DNA of 64,000 nucleotides from UBA10365 sp041441915 (GCA_041441915.1 JASDRS010000013.1:1-64000), one strand, 5' to 3'; positions 6,377-15,660 are shown, counted from the stretch's first letter. Program-made: numbers and translations. The notes: a model not told the origin generated them from the letters alone.

Positions 6377-8521
6377 TTAACGGCTCTGGAGTGACAACAT
6401 TTTTAAAATGTCAGTCAGAATTGAATCAGCAGAACTTTTGTCAGAGTAGCTGTCTCTAACGGGTGTGTCGGAAATGATGCGTGGCCCAGACCCTTCATAT
6501 GGAATAAGCATGGGAAGCTCGTGAATTGGTGTGCCCTCATGTACCTGCTTCATTACTTCATGCCAAATTTCTGCGGGAAGCCCGCCGCCCGTCACGCCGT
6601 TAAGGCGGCTATTGTCATCCTTGCCCATCCATACGCCTGTAACATAATCAGCGCTAAAGCCAATAAACCAAGCATCTCTTGCGCCTTGCGTCGTGCCGGT
6701 CTTGCCAGCGATTTGACGTTCGGGAAGTGCGGCGCGGCCGCCAGTGCCTTTGCTCACGACCTGCGCCATCATATAGATCAGATATTGGGCCGCTTTTTGT
6801 GAAATTACGCGCTCGCCAAGGCCGCCTCCTTGCCCGATGAGAATTGTATTTTCGCCCTGCAATCGCAGCTCAATCAATCCATAAGGCTTGACCGAAGTGC
6901 CACCGTTTAAAATTCCCGCATAGGCGCCCGTCATTTCAAGTAAGGTGGATTCTGAAGCCCCGAGTGCCAAGGCTGGCCCAGCAGCTAATTTGTTAAAAAT
7001 GCCAAAACCCTGGGCGACTTTACGAACTTGATCGCGCCCCACTGCTTCCGACACACGCACGGCTGGAATATTGCGGCTTTCGGAAAGTGCTTGGGTCAGC
7101 GTGATGCGACCCTTGAATTCATGATCATAATTATCAGGCGTCCAAAGGCCAGAGCCAGGGATATTCATGGTAAGGGTGATGTCATCAATTTCGTCATAGG
7201 GGTTAAAACCCATGTCTAGTGCAGCCGCATAGACAAAGGGTTTAAAGGCCGAACCTGTTTGGCGCAGGGCCTGGGTGGCGCGGTTAAACGAGCCTGCCGC
7301 AACGGTATTTCGTCCGCCCACCATGGCACGAACCGCTCCGTCTGACGACATGACCACCACAGCGGCTTGCGCAGTCGAACCCTCTTTCAACCGATTATTA
7401 AAAATATTAGCCAATCCATTTTCAGCAGCTTTTTGAATGTATTGATCCATCGTGGTTTTTACGATGACATCTTCAGTGGTGTCTTTGGTCAGAAAGGCCG
7501 GCCCCGTTTCCATTACCCAGTCGGCAAAAAATCCCCCTGATTGTTTGGCGGCGGCTTGTGATAAATGGGCGGGGCTTTCGCGTGCCACGCGCGCTTCTTC
7601 GGCTGTAAGATATCCTTGATCTTCCAGCAATCCCACAATCACGGCGGCGCGGTCGCGGGCTCGTTCCAAATTATTGGTTGGCGCATAATAAGAAGGCGCT
7701 TTAAGAAGGCCTGCCAACATCGCCGCTTCGGCGGGAGTGACCAGATTGGATGACTTGCCAAAATATCTTTGGCTAGCCGCTTCAAATCCTCGCGCGCCCG
7801 CGCCCAAATAGGCTCGGTTGATGTAGATTGTTAGCACTTCAGCCTTTGTGTATCGCAGCTCAAGCGCCAGGGCGAACGGCACTTCTTTAAGTTTCCGCCA
7901 AACTCCCCCCGTGCGGCAATCTTGTTCATATTCGATTTCATTTTTCCATTTTTTAGGATCATAAAGTGTGCCCAAACATAAAAGTTTTGCCACTTGCTGG
8001 CTAATGGTAGAGCCGCCATTACCCTCAAGTGGGCCGCGCCCTTGTGAGAGATTGATCCGTACCGCTCCAGCAATTCCGCGTAGGCTGATGCCAAAATGGC
8101 GGTAGAAGCGCTTATCCTCGGTTGCCACAATCGCGTTGCGCAAGTAGGGCGACACTGAACCAGATGTGACCTGGCCACCAAAGGTTTCTCCACGCCAGGC
8201 AAAGACTTTATCTTTGCGGTCAAGCAATGTGACTGAGCCGCGCGCGCGTGCATCAAGTAAAGTCCCAAGTGCGGGCATGCCAGAGTAAAAATAAAAGGTC
8301 GATGCTCCAAGCACAACACTCACAATCAAACACGCCCGCCAAGTCACAGCCCAGATCACCGCCCAAAGCAGGCCGAAAAACCATGCAGAAATTCTGAATA
8401 AGATATTACGCCGCTTGGCTTTTGGCTTTGCAAAAGTTGGTGCTTTAGGCGCGTTGGCCCGCGGTGGGGCAAAGCGCCGATCGGCTACTAAAGGGGGGCG
8501 TGGTTTGTTTGGGCCACTCAT
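6377..8521 (-). CDS. mrcA: class A penicillin-binding protein 1A (glycosyltransferase and transpeptidase)
   Basis: A 714-residue bifunctional peptidoglycan synthase. A basic, Pro-rich cytoplasmic tail (1-40) precedes one membrane anchor (about 43-80). The GT51 domain has IVATEDKRFYRHFG (catalytic Glu135) and GGSTISQQVAKLL. The transpeptidase domain has TGSAFK with nucleophile Ser424, SRN at 482-484 and KTG at 607-609. It polymerises lipid II and cross-links stem peptides. It lies alone, convergent with mlaC and divergent from glnK. All catalytic residues are present. The name follows the PBP1A family; the short C-terminus without an extra domain argues against PBP1C. Confidence 0.9.
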   Translation of the reverse strand: MSGPNKPRPPLVADRRFAPPRANAPKAPTFAKPKAKRRNILFRISAWFFGLLWAVIWAVTWRACLIVSVVLGASTFYFYSGMPALGTLLDARARGSVTLLDRKDKVFAWRGETFGGQVTSGSVSPYLRNAIVATEDKRFYRHFGISLRGIAGAVRINLSQGRGPLEGNGGSTISQQVAKLLCLGTLYDPKKWKNEIEYEQDCRTGGVWRKLKEVPFALALELRYTKAEVLTIYINRAYLGAGARGFEAASQRYFGKSSNLVTPAEAAMLAGLLKAPSYYAPTNNLERARDRAAVIVGLLEDQGYLTAEEARVARESPAHLSQAAAKQSGGFFADWVMETGPAFLTKDTTEDVIVKTTMDQYIQKAAENGLANIFNNRLKEGSTAQAAVVVMSSDGAVRAMVGGRNTVAAGSFNRATQALRQTGSAFKPFVYAAALDMGFNPYDEIDDITLTMNIPGSGLWTPDNYDHEFKGRITLTQALSESRNIPAVRVSEAVGRDQVRKVAQGFGIFNKLAAGPALALGASESTLLEMTGAYAGILNGGTSVKPYGLIELRLQGENTILIGQGGGLGERVISQKAAQYLIYMMAQVVSKGTGGRAALPERQIAGKTGTTQGARDAWFIGFSADYVTGVWMGKDDNSRLNGVTGGGLPAEIWHEVMKQVHEGTPIHELPMLIPYEGSGPRIISDTPVRDSYSDKSSADSILTDILKMLSLQSR

Positions 8522-8775
8522 ATCACGTCAGCGTTTATTTAGGGTCATATGTGTCTTTAGCGTCTTTATTGGTCAGACGTAAAGGGGCTGATGCTGCGAT
8601 GCTAATTTAGCTATCGCGTAATATTTAATCATTCACCCCGAAAAGTGCAAAAATTGTGCTATGTTTCAAGTTTTGGATACTTAATTACCCCCCGTTAGCC
8701 TTGAGGTTGGGACAGGCCTGTCATCTGTGGGCTCATTGCTCTGACGTGGAGTGTCTGAAATAGCAGGGAAGACTT

Positions 8776-9114
8776 ATGCAAATAATCATAGCGGCTATCA
8801 AGCCATTCAAGCTTAAAGAGGTCTGCGAAGCCTTAACAGAACTCGGTGTGCGTGGAATGATGGCAACAGAGATCAAAGGCTTTGGCTCACAATCAGGCCA
8901 CACAGAAATCTACCGTGGTGCTTAATATGTTGTAAATTTTGTACCAAAAATTCGCCTGAAAATTGTATTTTCTGCTGCTTTGGCCGAACAGGCCGTAGCC
9001 ATAATTGCAACTACCGCAAAAATTGACAAAATCGGTGATGGAAAAATATTTGTGCTGAACGTTGAAAATGCCGTGCGGGTGCGCCCTGGCGAAACTGACG
9101 ACGACGCGCTTTGA
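8776..9114 (+). pseudogene. glnK: PII signal protein GlnK, interrupted by one in-frame stop
   Basis: Translation from the ATG at 8776 gives MQIIIAAIKPFKLKEVCEAL, then the T-loop ending GHTEIYRGA, and then TAA at 8923-8925. After the stop the same frame continues YVVNFVPKIRLKIV up to VRVRPGETDDDAL and TGA at 9112-9114. The whole frame is 113 codons, the normal PII length. In PII proteins codon 50 is Glu (GAA) and Tyr51 is the uridylylation site, so a single GAA-to-TAA change explains the break. The product would be 49 residues and lack the T-loop tip and the body and C-terminal strands. No other frameshift is seen, so the event is recent or a sequencing error. It stands 26 bp ahead of amtB, the classic glnK-amtB order. 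Confidence 0.9.
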
Positions 9115-9140
9115 TTCAGATCCAAAAAAGGGATAAAATT

Positions 9141-10475
9141 ATGAATAAGTTGTTAAAAATTTCTATTTTGGCTTCGGTAAGTCTTATCCTTGCCATGCCA
9201 AGCTTTGCGCAAGACGCAGCCATTATCGAAGAAACCCCACCTATGGCAGAAATTGGTTATATATTGAACTCGTTTATGTTTCTGGTCACTGGGTTTCTGG
9301 TGATGTTTATGGCAGCTGGCTTCACTATGTTGGAGGCGGGCCTTGTGCGCCAAAAGAACGTGACCATGCAGTTAACGAAGAATATTGCGCTGTTTAGCCT
9401 TGCGGCCATCATGTATTATGCCGTTGGTTATAATTTGATGTATCCAGGTGATGGCTGGATTGCAAGCAATGTATTGGGTATGTTTGCTCCAGCATCTTTG
9501 GACCCCGTTGGACTTACTGATACGGATCCAGATCTAACCTACGCCTCTGTCGGTTCAGACTTCTTCTTCCAATTGATGTTCTGCGGTGCTACATGTTCGA
9601 TCGTTTCGGGTGCTTTGGCCGAACGTATTAAACTTTGGCCTTTCTTGGCCTTCTGTGCTATTTTAACTGCCTTTATATATCCAATTCAAGCTTCATGGAA
9701 ATGGGGCGGCGGTTTCTTGAACGAAATGGGCTTCTTGGACTTTGCCGGTTCGACTGTCGTTCACTCGGTTGGTGGATGGGCTGCGTTGGCGGGCGCCTTA
9801 ATCTTGGGTCCACGTCTGGGTAAATACAAAGAAGGCAAAGTTATTCCAATGGTTGGTTCTAATCTACCCTTGGCAACTCTAGGAACATTTATTCTTTGGC
9901 TTGGTTGGTTTGGCTTTAACGGCGGTTCGCAGCTGTACATGGATACCGCGTCAAACATCGCTGACATCAGCCGTATCTTCGCAAACACCAATGCAGGTGC
10001 AGCAGGTGGTGCGTTGGGCGCTTTGATATTGACCCAATTACTTTACGGGCGTCCAGACTTGACCATGGTGCTTAACGGCGCTTTGGCTGGCTTGGTTTCT
10101 ATCACTGCCGAGCCTTTGACACCTTCGCTTGGCGCTGCCACAGCGATTGGTGCCGCAGGTGGTGTTTTGGCAGCGTTGGCTGTTCCTCTTCTGGACAAGT
10201 TGAAAATCGACGACGTAGTGGGCGCCATCCCCGTGCATTTGGTCTGCGGTATTTGGGGTACTTTAGCGGTTTGCTTCACCAACAATGATGCGTCGTCTGG
10301 AACCCAGCTCTACTCGATCCTGGTAATAGGAACTTTCACTTTCGTCGCATCCGGTGTCGTTTGGCTAATATTAAAGATGGTTTTTGGTATTCGCGTATCG
10401 GCGGAAGACGAGATAATTGGTTTAGACAAATCCGAACTCGGGATGGAAGCATACCCGGAATTTACCAAAGGCTGA
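9141..10475 (+). CDS. amtB: AmtB ammonium transporter
   Basis: An inner-membrane ammonium channel of 444 residues from ATG 9141, with AAGGGA upstream. It has a cleavable signal sequence (ending MPSFAQDA) as in most bacterial Amt proteins, followed by 11 membrane helices. Family marks include FMAAGFTMLEAGLVRQKN, DFAGSTVVHSVGGWAALAGA (pore His region), LGWFGFNGGSQL and DVVGAIPVHLVCGIWGTLA (second pore His). It normally forms a trimer gated by GlnK, but the glnK directly upstream is interrupted. The reading frame is intact. A hairpin terminator follows. Confidence 0.95.
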   Translation: MNKLLKISILASVSLILAMPSFAQDAAIIEETPPMAEIGYILNSFMFLVTGFLVMFMAAGFTMLEAGLVRQKNVTMQLTKNIALFSLAAIMYYAVGYNLMYPGDGWIASNVLGMFAPASLDPVGLTDTDPDLTYASVGSDFFFQLMFCGATCSIVSGALAERIKLWPFLAFCAILTAFIYPIQASWKWGGGFLNEMGFLDFAGSTVVHSVGGWAALAGALILGPRLGKYKEGKVIPMVGSNLPLATLGTFILWLGWFGFNGGSQLYMDTASNIADISRIFANTNAGAAGGALGALILTQLLYGRPDLTMVLNGALAGLVSITAEPLTPSLGAATAIGAAGGVLAALAVPLLDKLKIDDVVGAIPVHLVCGIWGTLAVCFTNNDASSGTQLYSILVIGTFTFVASGVVWLILKMVFGIRVSAEDEIIGLDKSELGMEAYPEFTKG

Positions 10476-10491
10476 TATTCTCATCAGTTGG

Positions 10492-10531
10492 AAACTGCCT
10501 GGAGCCTCAGGGCCTCGGGTAGTTTTATTTT
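10492..10531 (+). terminator. Rho-independent terminator after amtB
   Basis: AAACTGCC (10492-10499) pairs with GGTAGTTT (10518-10525), with a G-U pair and a GC-rich inner part (GAGCC/GGCCTC). A T-rich run (AGTTTTATTTT) follows. It lies 17 bp after the amtB stop and before the convergent aruI end. Confidence 0.75.
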
Positions 10532-10560
10532 GGCATGACGCTTTTCTGAGACAAGGTCGC

Positions 10561-12126
10561 CTAAAGGGCACGAATTTCAATAAAGCTTGGGCCACTTGGA
10601 CTTTGTTCAAGAGCCGCTTGTAGGGCCTTTGGTTCTTTTGCAACCGAAGTAAACGGCAAACCGCACGCCGCGGCAAAGGCTTTCATATCCAAGGGGCTTG
10701 GATCACAGCCGAGCACCTCTGCCCCCGCATCAGCCATTGCCGTGGCTATTTCTCTGAAGCCAGAATTGTTCCAAACGACAAATCGAATGGGCAAATTTTC
10801 ATCAAGCGCGGTGCGCAATTCACCTGGGCTAAACTGCAGGCCGCCATCACCAACCAAACAAATAACAGGGCGATTAGGGGCGCCTAAGGCTGCGCCAACT
10901 GCAGCCCCTAGGCTAAAGCCCAAGGCACCGTAGCCCGTGGCAGCATTAAACCACCCACCGGCAATGTCGTGGTCGTAATATAAATTTCCTGCATAAACGG
11001 GCTGCGTGCTGTCGCCCACGATCATGGCTTGGGGCAGGGCCCTTTGCATGGCGCGCAGCATTGCAACTTGCTCTTTTACTCCCTGGGGCAACTCTGCCCA
11101 AGCAGTGTCGCGGGTCTGCACTGCACGGGCTGCGCCTTGAGCTGATTTTTGGTCAAGATGCGGCAACAAAAGTTCTAAGATCCCCGAAGCGTCGCCATGC
11201 AGCCTGACTCCTGCGGCATGGCGCGCCAGTTGTTGTAGGCAAAGATCGATTCGGATCATACCTGAAATGTCGGGAAAATCATTTTGTGCATACATGTCAT
11301 AATCAGTCTGCCCAAGCTCGGTTCCGATGGCTAGAATTTGATCGGCGCTGATGATTAAGTCGCGCACAGCCGCCAAACTAGGGCTCGCTGGTACATTTAA
11401 CGGGTGGCCCGCCATAAGGCCACGCGCGTTGGTAGTTTGAATTACCGGCGCATCTAAGCGTGCGGCCAAAGCCGCTAATGGCTGCCCTGTATTCTTGGCG
11501 CCACCCCCAGCCAAAATGACCACATTTTTAGCCGCGTTCAGCTTTGTGACAGCATCCCTCATCGCGGCTGCGTTGGCAGTGGGGGGCAACGGCTCCGCAA
11601 TGGCGTTTAGATCAAGGCTGGGCAGGCGCATCACATCAGTTGGCACTTCGATATGAACGGGGCCCGGGCGGCCTGACAAAAGCGCTGCGAAAGCTTGCGC
11701 TAAGACAGGTTCTAACGCCTCAGCCGAGGTGATTTGAAAGCTTGGACAAAGGGCCGCTACCATCGCGCTCTGATTGGGCAATTCATGCAAAAGGCCCATG
11801 CCAAGGCCCAAGCTTGCGCGCTGATTGACCCCCGAGATTACCAAAATAGGCACGCTGTCGGCACGCGCTTGCGCCATAGCTGTTAAGGCATTGGTCAGGC
11901 CTGGCCCCGTGATTACGAAGGCTACGCCCACCTTTCCGCTAGCGCGGGCATAGCCATCTGCCATAAAGGCCGCCCCCTGTTCATGGCGGGCGGTCACATG
12001 TCGAATTCCAGAATTTGGTAAGCCTCGGTAAAGTTCCACCGTATGTACACCTGGAATGCCAAAGACCACCTCGACGCCGCGCGCGGCAAGGACCGCGACA
12101 AGTGCTTCTCCGACTGTTACTTTCAT
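10561..12126 (-). CDS. aruI: thiamine-diphosphate decarboxylase, probably 5-guanidino-2-oxopentanoate decarboxylase
   Basis: A 521-residue member of the acetolactate-synthase-like TPP family. The N-terminal domain has VFGIPGVHTVELYRGL and RHEQGAAFMADGYAR, with the ylide-activating Glu49; the C-terminal domain has the cofactor motif LVGDGGLQFSPGELRTA ending in VVWNN. FGIPGVHTVELYRG and the lack of an ilvN partner set it apart from biosynthetic AHAS. The preceding gene is an AruH-type arginine aminotransferase that overlaps it by four bases (ATGA), so the pair matches the Pseudomonas arginine transaminase route: arginine to 5-guanidino-2-oxopentanoate to 4-guanidinobutanal. The general class is firm; the substrate is inferred from the partner. 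Confidence 0.75.
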   Translation of the reverse strand: MKVTVGEALVAVLAARGVEVVFGIPGVHTVELYRGLPNSGIRHVTARHEQGAAFMADGYARASGKVGVAFVITGPGLTNALTAMAQARADSVPILVISGVNQRASLGLGMGLLHELPNQSAMVAALCPSFQITSAEALEPVLAQAFAALLSGRPGPVHIEVPTDVMRLPSLDLNAIAEPLPPTANAAAMRDAVTKLNAAKNVVILAGGGAKNTGQPLAALAARLDAPVIQTTNARGLMAGHPLNVPASPSLAAVRDLIISADQILAIGTELGQTDYDMYAQNDFPDISGMIRIDLCLQQLARHAAGVRLHGDASGILELLLPHLDQKSAQGAARAVQTRDTAWAELPQGVKEQVAMLRAMQRALPQAMIVGDSTQPVYAGNLYYDHDIAGGWFNAATGYGALGFSLGAAVGAALGAPNRPVICLVGDGGLQFSPGELRTALDENLPIRFVVWNNSGFREIATAMADAGAEVLGCDPSPLDMKAFAAACGLPFTSVAKEPKALQAALEQSPSGPSFIEIRAL

Positions 12127-13310
12127 TTGTCACCCGTCAAAAGGTCTTGGGTAAAGGCAATGATGCGATCGCACGCGCGGTCAATCTCTGTGTCTGTAGT
12201 GCTGAGCGCTAATCGCAACCAGCCTGATAGGGCCGGCCCAAACGACTCGCCAGGCATCACTGCGACTAAGGCTTCATCCAAAAGTCGCTCGGCGAAGGCC
12301 TCGCCTGAAAGACCGGTGGCACGGATGTTCACCAAAGCAAACATCCCCGCTTGGGGCCGGTGCACCTTGAGCCCCGCCACTCCATGCAGGCGCGTCACCA
12401 ATAGATCAGCGCGTCGCGCAAAGCGTTCGCGCATTCCCTTTGCAACTTCAGACGGGGCGGAAAGCGCAAGTGCCGTCATATCTGCGATAAAGGGCTGATT
12501 GCCAAACAGCATAGTCTCAGATAGGGGCAACAGCCTTTGGGTAAATTCCTTAGGTCCTATGCACCAGCCCGACCGAAAGCCCGCTGCGGCATGGGATTTT
12601 GAAATGGAACAAGCAACAATCACACGATCGTCCAAAGACGGGTCATCAAGCGGTGACGCGAACATGGTGCCGTCAAAAATCAAATCTTCATAAACCTCAT
12701 CGCAAACGATCCACAAGTTATGGGCCTTTGCCAAGGCACCGATCGCGACAATATCCTCGCTCGTCAGGATTGAACCCGTGGGGTTATGTGGTGAATTTAG
12801 AAAAACCACCCGTGAACGCGCTGTTATTTTTTCGGAAAGATCGGACGCCTGCATACGAAATCCATGTTCGGGCCGCAATGTGACGGGCACGACTTGGGCC
12901 CCAGAGGCGCGAATGACAGCCTCATAAGTTGCATACATTGGGTCACCAACCAGAACCTCATCACCGCTATCAACAAGGCCCATAAAAATGGAAAAAATCG
13001 TAGTTTGGGTGCCAGGAAAACACATTACCTGTTCGGCTGAAATGGGGCGTCCACGTCTCTGACTATAACGTGAGGCGATGGTTTTAACCAAATCTGGTTC
13101 TCCACGCCCGCTCGAATATCCCGTTCGGCCTGAGGTCATGGATTGGGTGGCCTGATCAATCAGGGTTTTGGGAGTGGGCACATCAGGTTCGCCGATGGTC
13201 AATTCAATCACATCTGCACCTGCTTTTTTCATGGTGCGTCCGCGCGCATGGATGGCCCATTTGGCCCCCGCAAGGTCAGCCAAACGATCTGTAATTGAAG
13301 CGTAACGCAT
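12123..13310 (-). CDS. aruH: PLP aminotransferase, probably arginine:pyruvate transaminase
   Basis: A 395-residue fold-type I aminotransferase. It starts MRYASITDRLADLAGAKWAIH, like AruH of Pseudomonas. Other features are SPHNPTG (171-180 region), CDEVYEDLIFDG (PLP-binding Asp) and SISKSHAAAGFRSGW with the Schiff-base Lys238. The C-terminal half has MFALVNIRATGLSGEAFAERLL and PGESFGPALSGWLRLAL, again AruH-like. It would transfer the amino group of arginine to pyruvate, giving alanine and the oxo acid used by the next gene. A generic aspartate/aromatic aminotransferase remains possible; the overlap with aruI is the main argument for arginine. The promoter must lie in 13311-13404. Confidence 0.7.
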   Translation of the reverse strand: MRYASITDRLADLAGAKWAIHARGRTMKKAGADVIELTIGEPDVPTPKTLIDQATQSMTSGRTGYSSGRGEPDLVKTIASRYSQRRGRPISAEQVMCFPGTQTTIFSIFMGLVDSGDEVLVGDPMYATYEAVIRASGAQVVPVTLRPEHGFRMQASDLSEKITARSRVVFLNSPHNPTGSILTSEDIVAIGALAKAHNLWIVCDEVYEDLIFDGTMFASPLDDPSLDDRVIVACSISKSHAAAGFRSGWCIGPKEFTQRLLPLSETMLFGNQPFIADMTALALSAPSEVAKGMRERFARRADLLVTRLHGVAGLKVHRPQAGMFALVNIRATGLSGEAFAERLLDEALVAVMPGESFGPALSGWLRLALSTTDTEIDRACDRIIAFTQDLLTGDK

Positions 13311-13404
13311 TTTTGAACTTTCATTTCGATTTTTATGCCTTTTGAGCTGATAAAAGTGAAGGCTTTCTATGCAAAAAGCAAGTAGATCCGCCGGGCCCCT
13401 GCGA

Positions 13405-14298
13405 TCAATCTATTGGCCTATAGGCCACATCTTTATGTACGATCACATCGGCTTGCGGATAGTAGGTAAAGATAGCACGGCGCAAACTTACGCCTATGTC
13501 ATGGGCTTCGCGAAGCGTTTGGATGCCCTCTAATTTAATATGGATATGCACGAAAACACGGCTTCTGGCGGTACGATTTTTCAACCTATGATAGCCCAAG
13601 ACTAGTCGTGCGCAATTGCAGCGATCTCTTCCTCTATGGCGAGATCAGCGCGCCTATCCATCAATGCAGCCCAAGCCTCAAGCCCCAGGCCCAGTTCTTC
13701 CTGCACTATAAATCAGCATGCCTGCAGCCCCAAGGCCCACGATACTGTCAGGTTGGCCTAGCCCATAGTTTTTAGCAGCCCAAAGCGACGTAACGGCCCC
13801 TAAATTGGGCAGGAAATCCTCCAAATAGTGCAGCTGGTCGGCCGCCATCACCCGCGATCCAGTTTTGTGCGCAACAAGGCTTTGTCACAAAATTAACCCA
13901 CCCGTCAGCATTATAGAGGTGACCATAACCCAAATACCGTGATTTTTGGCCTTAATGCTCACCGTATGACCCGCGGACAGGCGCAAAATTACAGCAGGAA
14001 GGATCACAAGTGCAGAACAAAGGATGATAAAGGCCTGTGCAAGGGTGGTCAAATTTTCGACAGAGGAATGGCTAAAACTATTGTCCTCGTCTGGTGGATG
14101 CACGGCATAGATCACCATCGCTACAGCGCCTAAAGAAATAATCCAATCTAATCCGCTGTCAGCAAGCGATACGGCCACAGACAAAGATCCTGTTTCAAAA
14201 AAAGCCTGAAACTTTAGTCTCACTAAAATTAAGGCCACAAAAATCGAAGCGGCTCCCGCAGACAGGTTCATTTTTAAATGGCTATACGGAGCTGACAT
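13405..14298 (-). pseudogene. cation diffusion facilitator (FieF-like metal exporter), wrecked
   Basis: Minus-strand reading from the ATG at 14296-14298 gives a CDF N-terminus: SAGAASIFVALILVRLKF, then ETGSLSVAVSLADSGLDWII (the usual TGS-S-AseaDS-DsL-N box, degraded) and an AVHPPDEDNSFSH segment (normally P-x-D-x-x-H-x-x-GH). The frame closes at 13885. In another frame 13620-13880 encodes ADQLHYLEDFLPNLGAV and AWAALMDRRAD, the central CDF blocks. A third frame, 13405-13599, gives LREAHDIGVSLRRAIFTYYP and VIVHKD, the cytoplasmic metal-binding end. The order and distances fit one gene of about 300 residues broken by at least two frameshifts. Such proteins export Fe2+, Zn2+ or Mn2+; this copy cannot make a functional transporter. 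Confidence 0.85.
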
Positions 14299-14346
14299 TA
14301 TGATGCGCCCCAAAGGCGTACCGAAAGGAGGCCGATGGGTCGCGCT

Positions 14347-14943
14347 TTAGTCAAATATCTCGTCGACAAATATCCCCCAGAGCGCGGTTTTTTTGGCCCA
14401 AGCATTTTGACCCTCTAGTGTGAGCTTGCACCAATCAAGATTGCAGGTGGTCAGCTTTGCTACAACGCCCACCCCAGCATTCATCACGACGGACGATCTA
14501 AGATCAGGTTGCTGACGCAGGTCTGCCATTTCAGCTGTGATCAGTCCTGTGCGCATGCCTGATAAAAGCGTGTAATACATCCAGCCACCCATGGCCTCCG
14601 AATCTTCCACACGGCGCCAGTTTCCATATTCGGCTGTGATTTTAAGTGGCATGTCCACACGTGAAAATACCCAGTCGATGCGGTGCTTAAAGCTTGGGCC
14701 TCGGCGTGCGTTGCCCTCGGATGATTTGAGCGATACAAACCGTGGCAGGGGAAAAGAGGTCACAGGCCCAACCGTTCTGACTTGCACAGTTGCGACTGGC
14801 GCCGAATCTTCGGCCAATGCCTCCTTAGGAACAAAGGCAAGTATTGCCGTCACAGAGACTGCTGTCAAAAACCCTTGCCGTATGCAGGCAAGGGAATGTG
14901 GCCTTAGCCGCAATGGGAAGTTTGTGATTTTTGCCCTGAGCAT
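14347..14943 (-). CDS. SH3-like domain protein, exported
   Basis: A 198-residue protein. A signal peptide (about residues 20-44, ending EALAED) is followed by two SH3-like repeats of the PF06347 type: FVSLKSSEGNARRGPSFKH with WVFSRVDMPLKITAEYGNWRRVED, then GLITAEMADLRQQPDLRSS with LDWCKLTLEGQNAWAKKTALWGI. Family members are widespread in alphaproteobacteria and are thought to act in the periplasm, possibly at the cell wall. It lies just upstream of the wrecked metal exporter on the same strand; there is no evident functional link. The start at 14943 lacks a clear ribosome site, so a nearby internal start is possible. Confidence 0.8.
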   Translation of the reverse strand: MLRAKITNFPLRLRPHSLACIRQGFLTAVSVTAILAFVPKEALAEDSAPVATVQVRTVGPVTSFPLPRFVSLKSSEGNARRGPSFKHRIDWVFSRVDMPLKITAEYGNWRRVEDSEAMGGWMYYTLLSGMRTGLITAEMADLRQQPDLRSSVVMNAGVGVVAKLTTCNLDWCKLTLEGQNAWAKKTALWGIFVDEIFD

Positions 14944-15080
14944 GTGGGGGCTGATCCTTTGGTCGGCTTCTTAACTTTGCCCCGTGAAAGGGCTTACGGA
15001 ATTCTTTGCTTGTATCACTTTGACATGAAATTTGTAGGTATGGAAGTATTTGCAGGAGATGAGCGAACTTATATCGTCTA

Positions 15081-15660
15081 AAAAACTGTGCATGATCGTT
15101 AAGCGGTGATTTCCCGAAAGAGTTAGGCACGCATTTGCGGGCTTTTTGATGCGATCTTGCGTGAGAATAACATGAAAATGACCCCAGAAGAATTGGCCGC
15201 CTCCTTGCAAGTGACATGCTTGAATGCGCAGTTTTGGTCCAAGCGGGCGAGCAACTGAAACTGCTAGCAAATTAAGGTGTGTGCACAGACCATATCGACA
15301 TCGGCTATGTGCGTGAAATGAGGTTGTTATGTCCAATACCCCGAGCGTTGTCGCTGATAATATCAGTGATATAATTATGTACCTTATCCTGGCTGTGGCG
15401 CTGCGCGCGTCAGAAAGCATGGTGTAGATGCAAAGTGGAGTATGGCAGTGCTGCTCACTGATGAACTGCTTCGTGCACGTTCTAGTAGACCGACGCTTAG
15501 GTGACTTGGAGATGGGAGGCATTGGCCAAGCCGTAGCCCGCGTGTCTTTGGCACGCAGATCAATTATCACAAGTGCAAACTGATGCATTCAGACATCAAA
15601 ACTGATCTGCATACAATCTATTGGGGGCCTCTGGATCAAATGGTGGCGCGGGGCTTGACA
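15081..15660 (+). pseudogene. D-2-hydroxyacid dehydrogenase (glyoxylate reductase GyaR type), wrecked and truncated
   Basis: No single frame shows this gene. Splicing frames on the plus strand recovers the family order: FDAILRENN and KMTPEELAASLQ (15150-15210); AVLVQAGEQLKLLAN (15220-15265); GVCTDHIDIGYVRE (15272-15320, normally G-V-D-H-I-D-V); VMSNTPSVVADNISDIIMYL with ILAVALRASESM (15325-15425, normally V-x-NTPGV--DDTAD); EMGGIGQAVARVS (15510-15550, the NAD-binding GxGxxG); and TIYWGPLDQMVARG (15613-15655). At least four breaks occur and the catalytic C-terminal third is missing. It lies tail to tail with an intact ghrA of related function. About 14944-15080 shows nothing else. Confidence 0.8.

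Noticed and set aside
7831..8319. 162-codon minus-strand frame inside the PBP1A gene
   Set aside because: Same-strand alternate frame of a gene with all catalytic motifs; no initiation signal of its own.
8522..8775. Possible sigma-54 or NtrC sites upstream of glnK-amtB
   Set aside because: I looked for GG-N10-GC with the TGGCAC/TTGC form and found no convincing match.
14971..15588. 205-codon minus-strand frame
   Set aside because: It is the antisense of a decayed dehydrogenase whose family blocks read on the plus strand. The minus-strand translation has no domain, signal or ribosome site.
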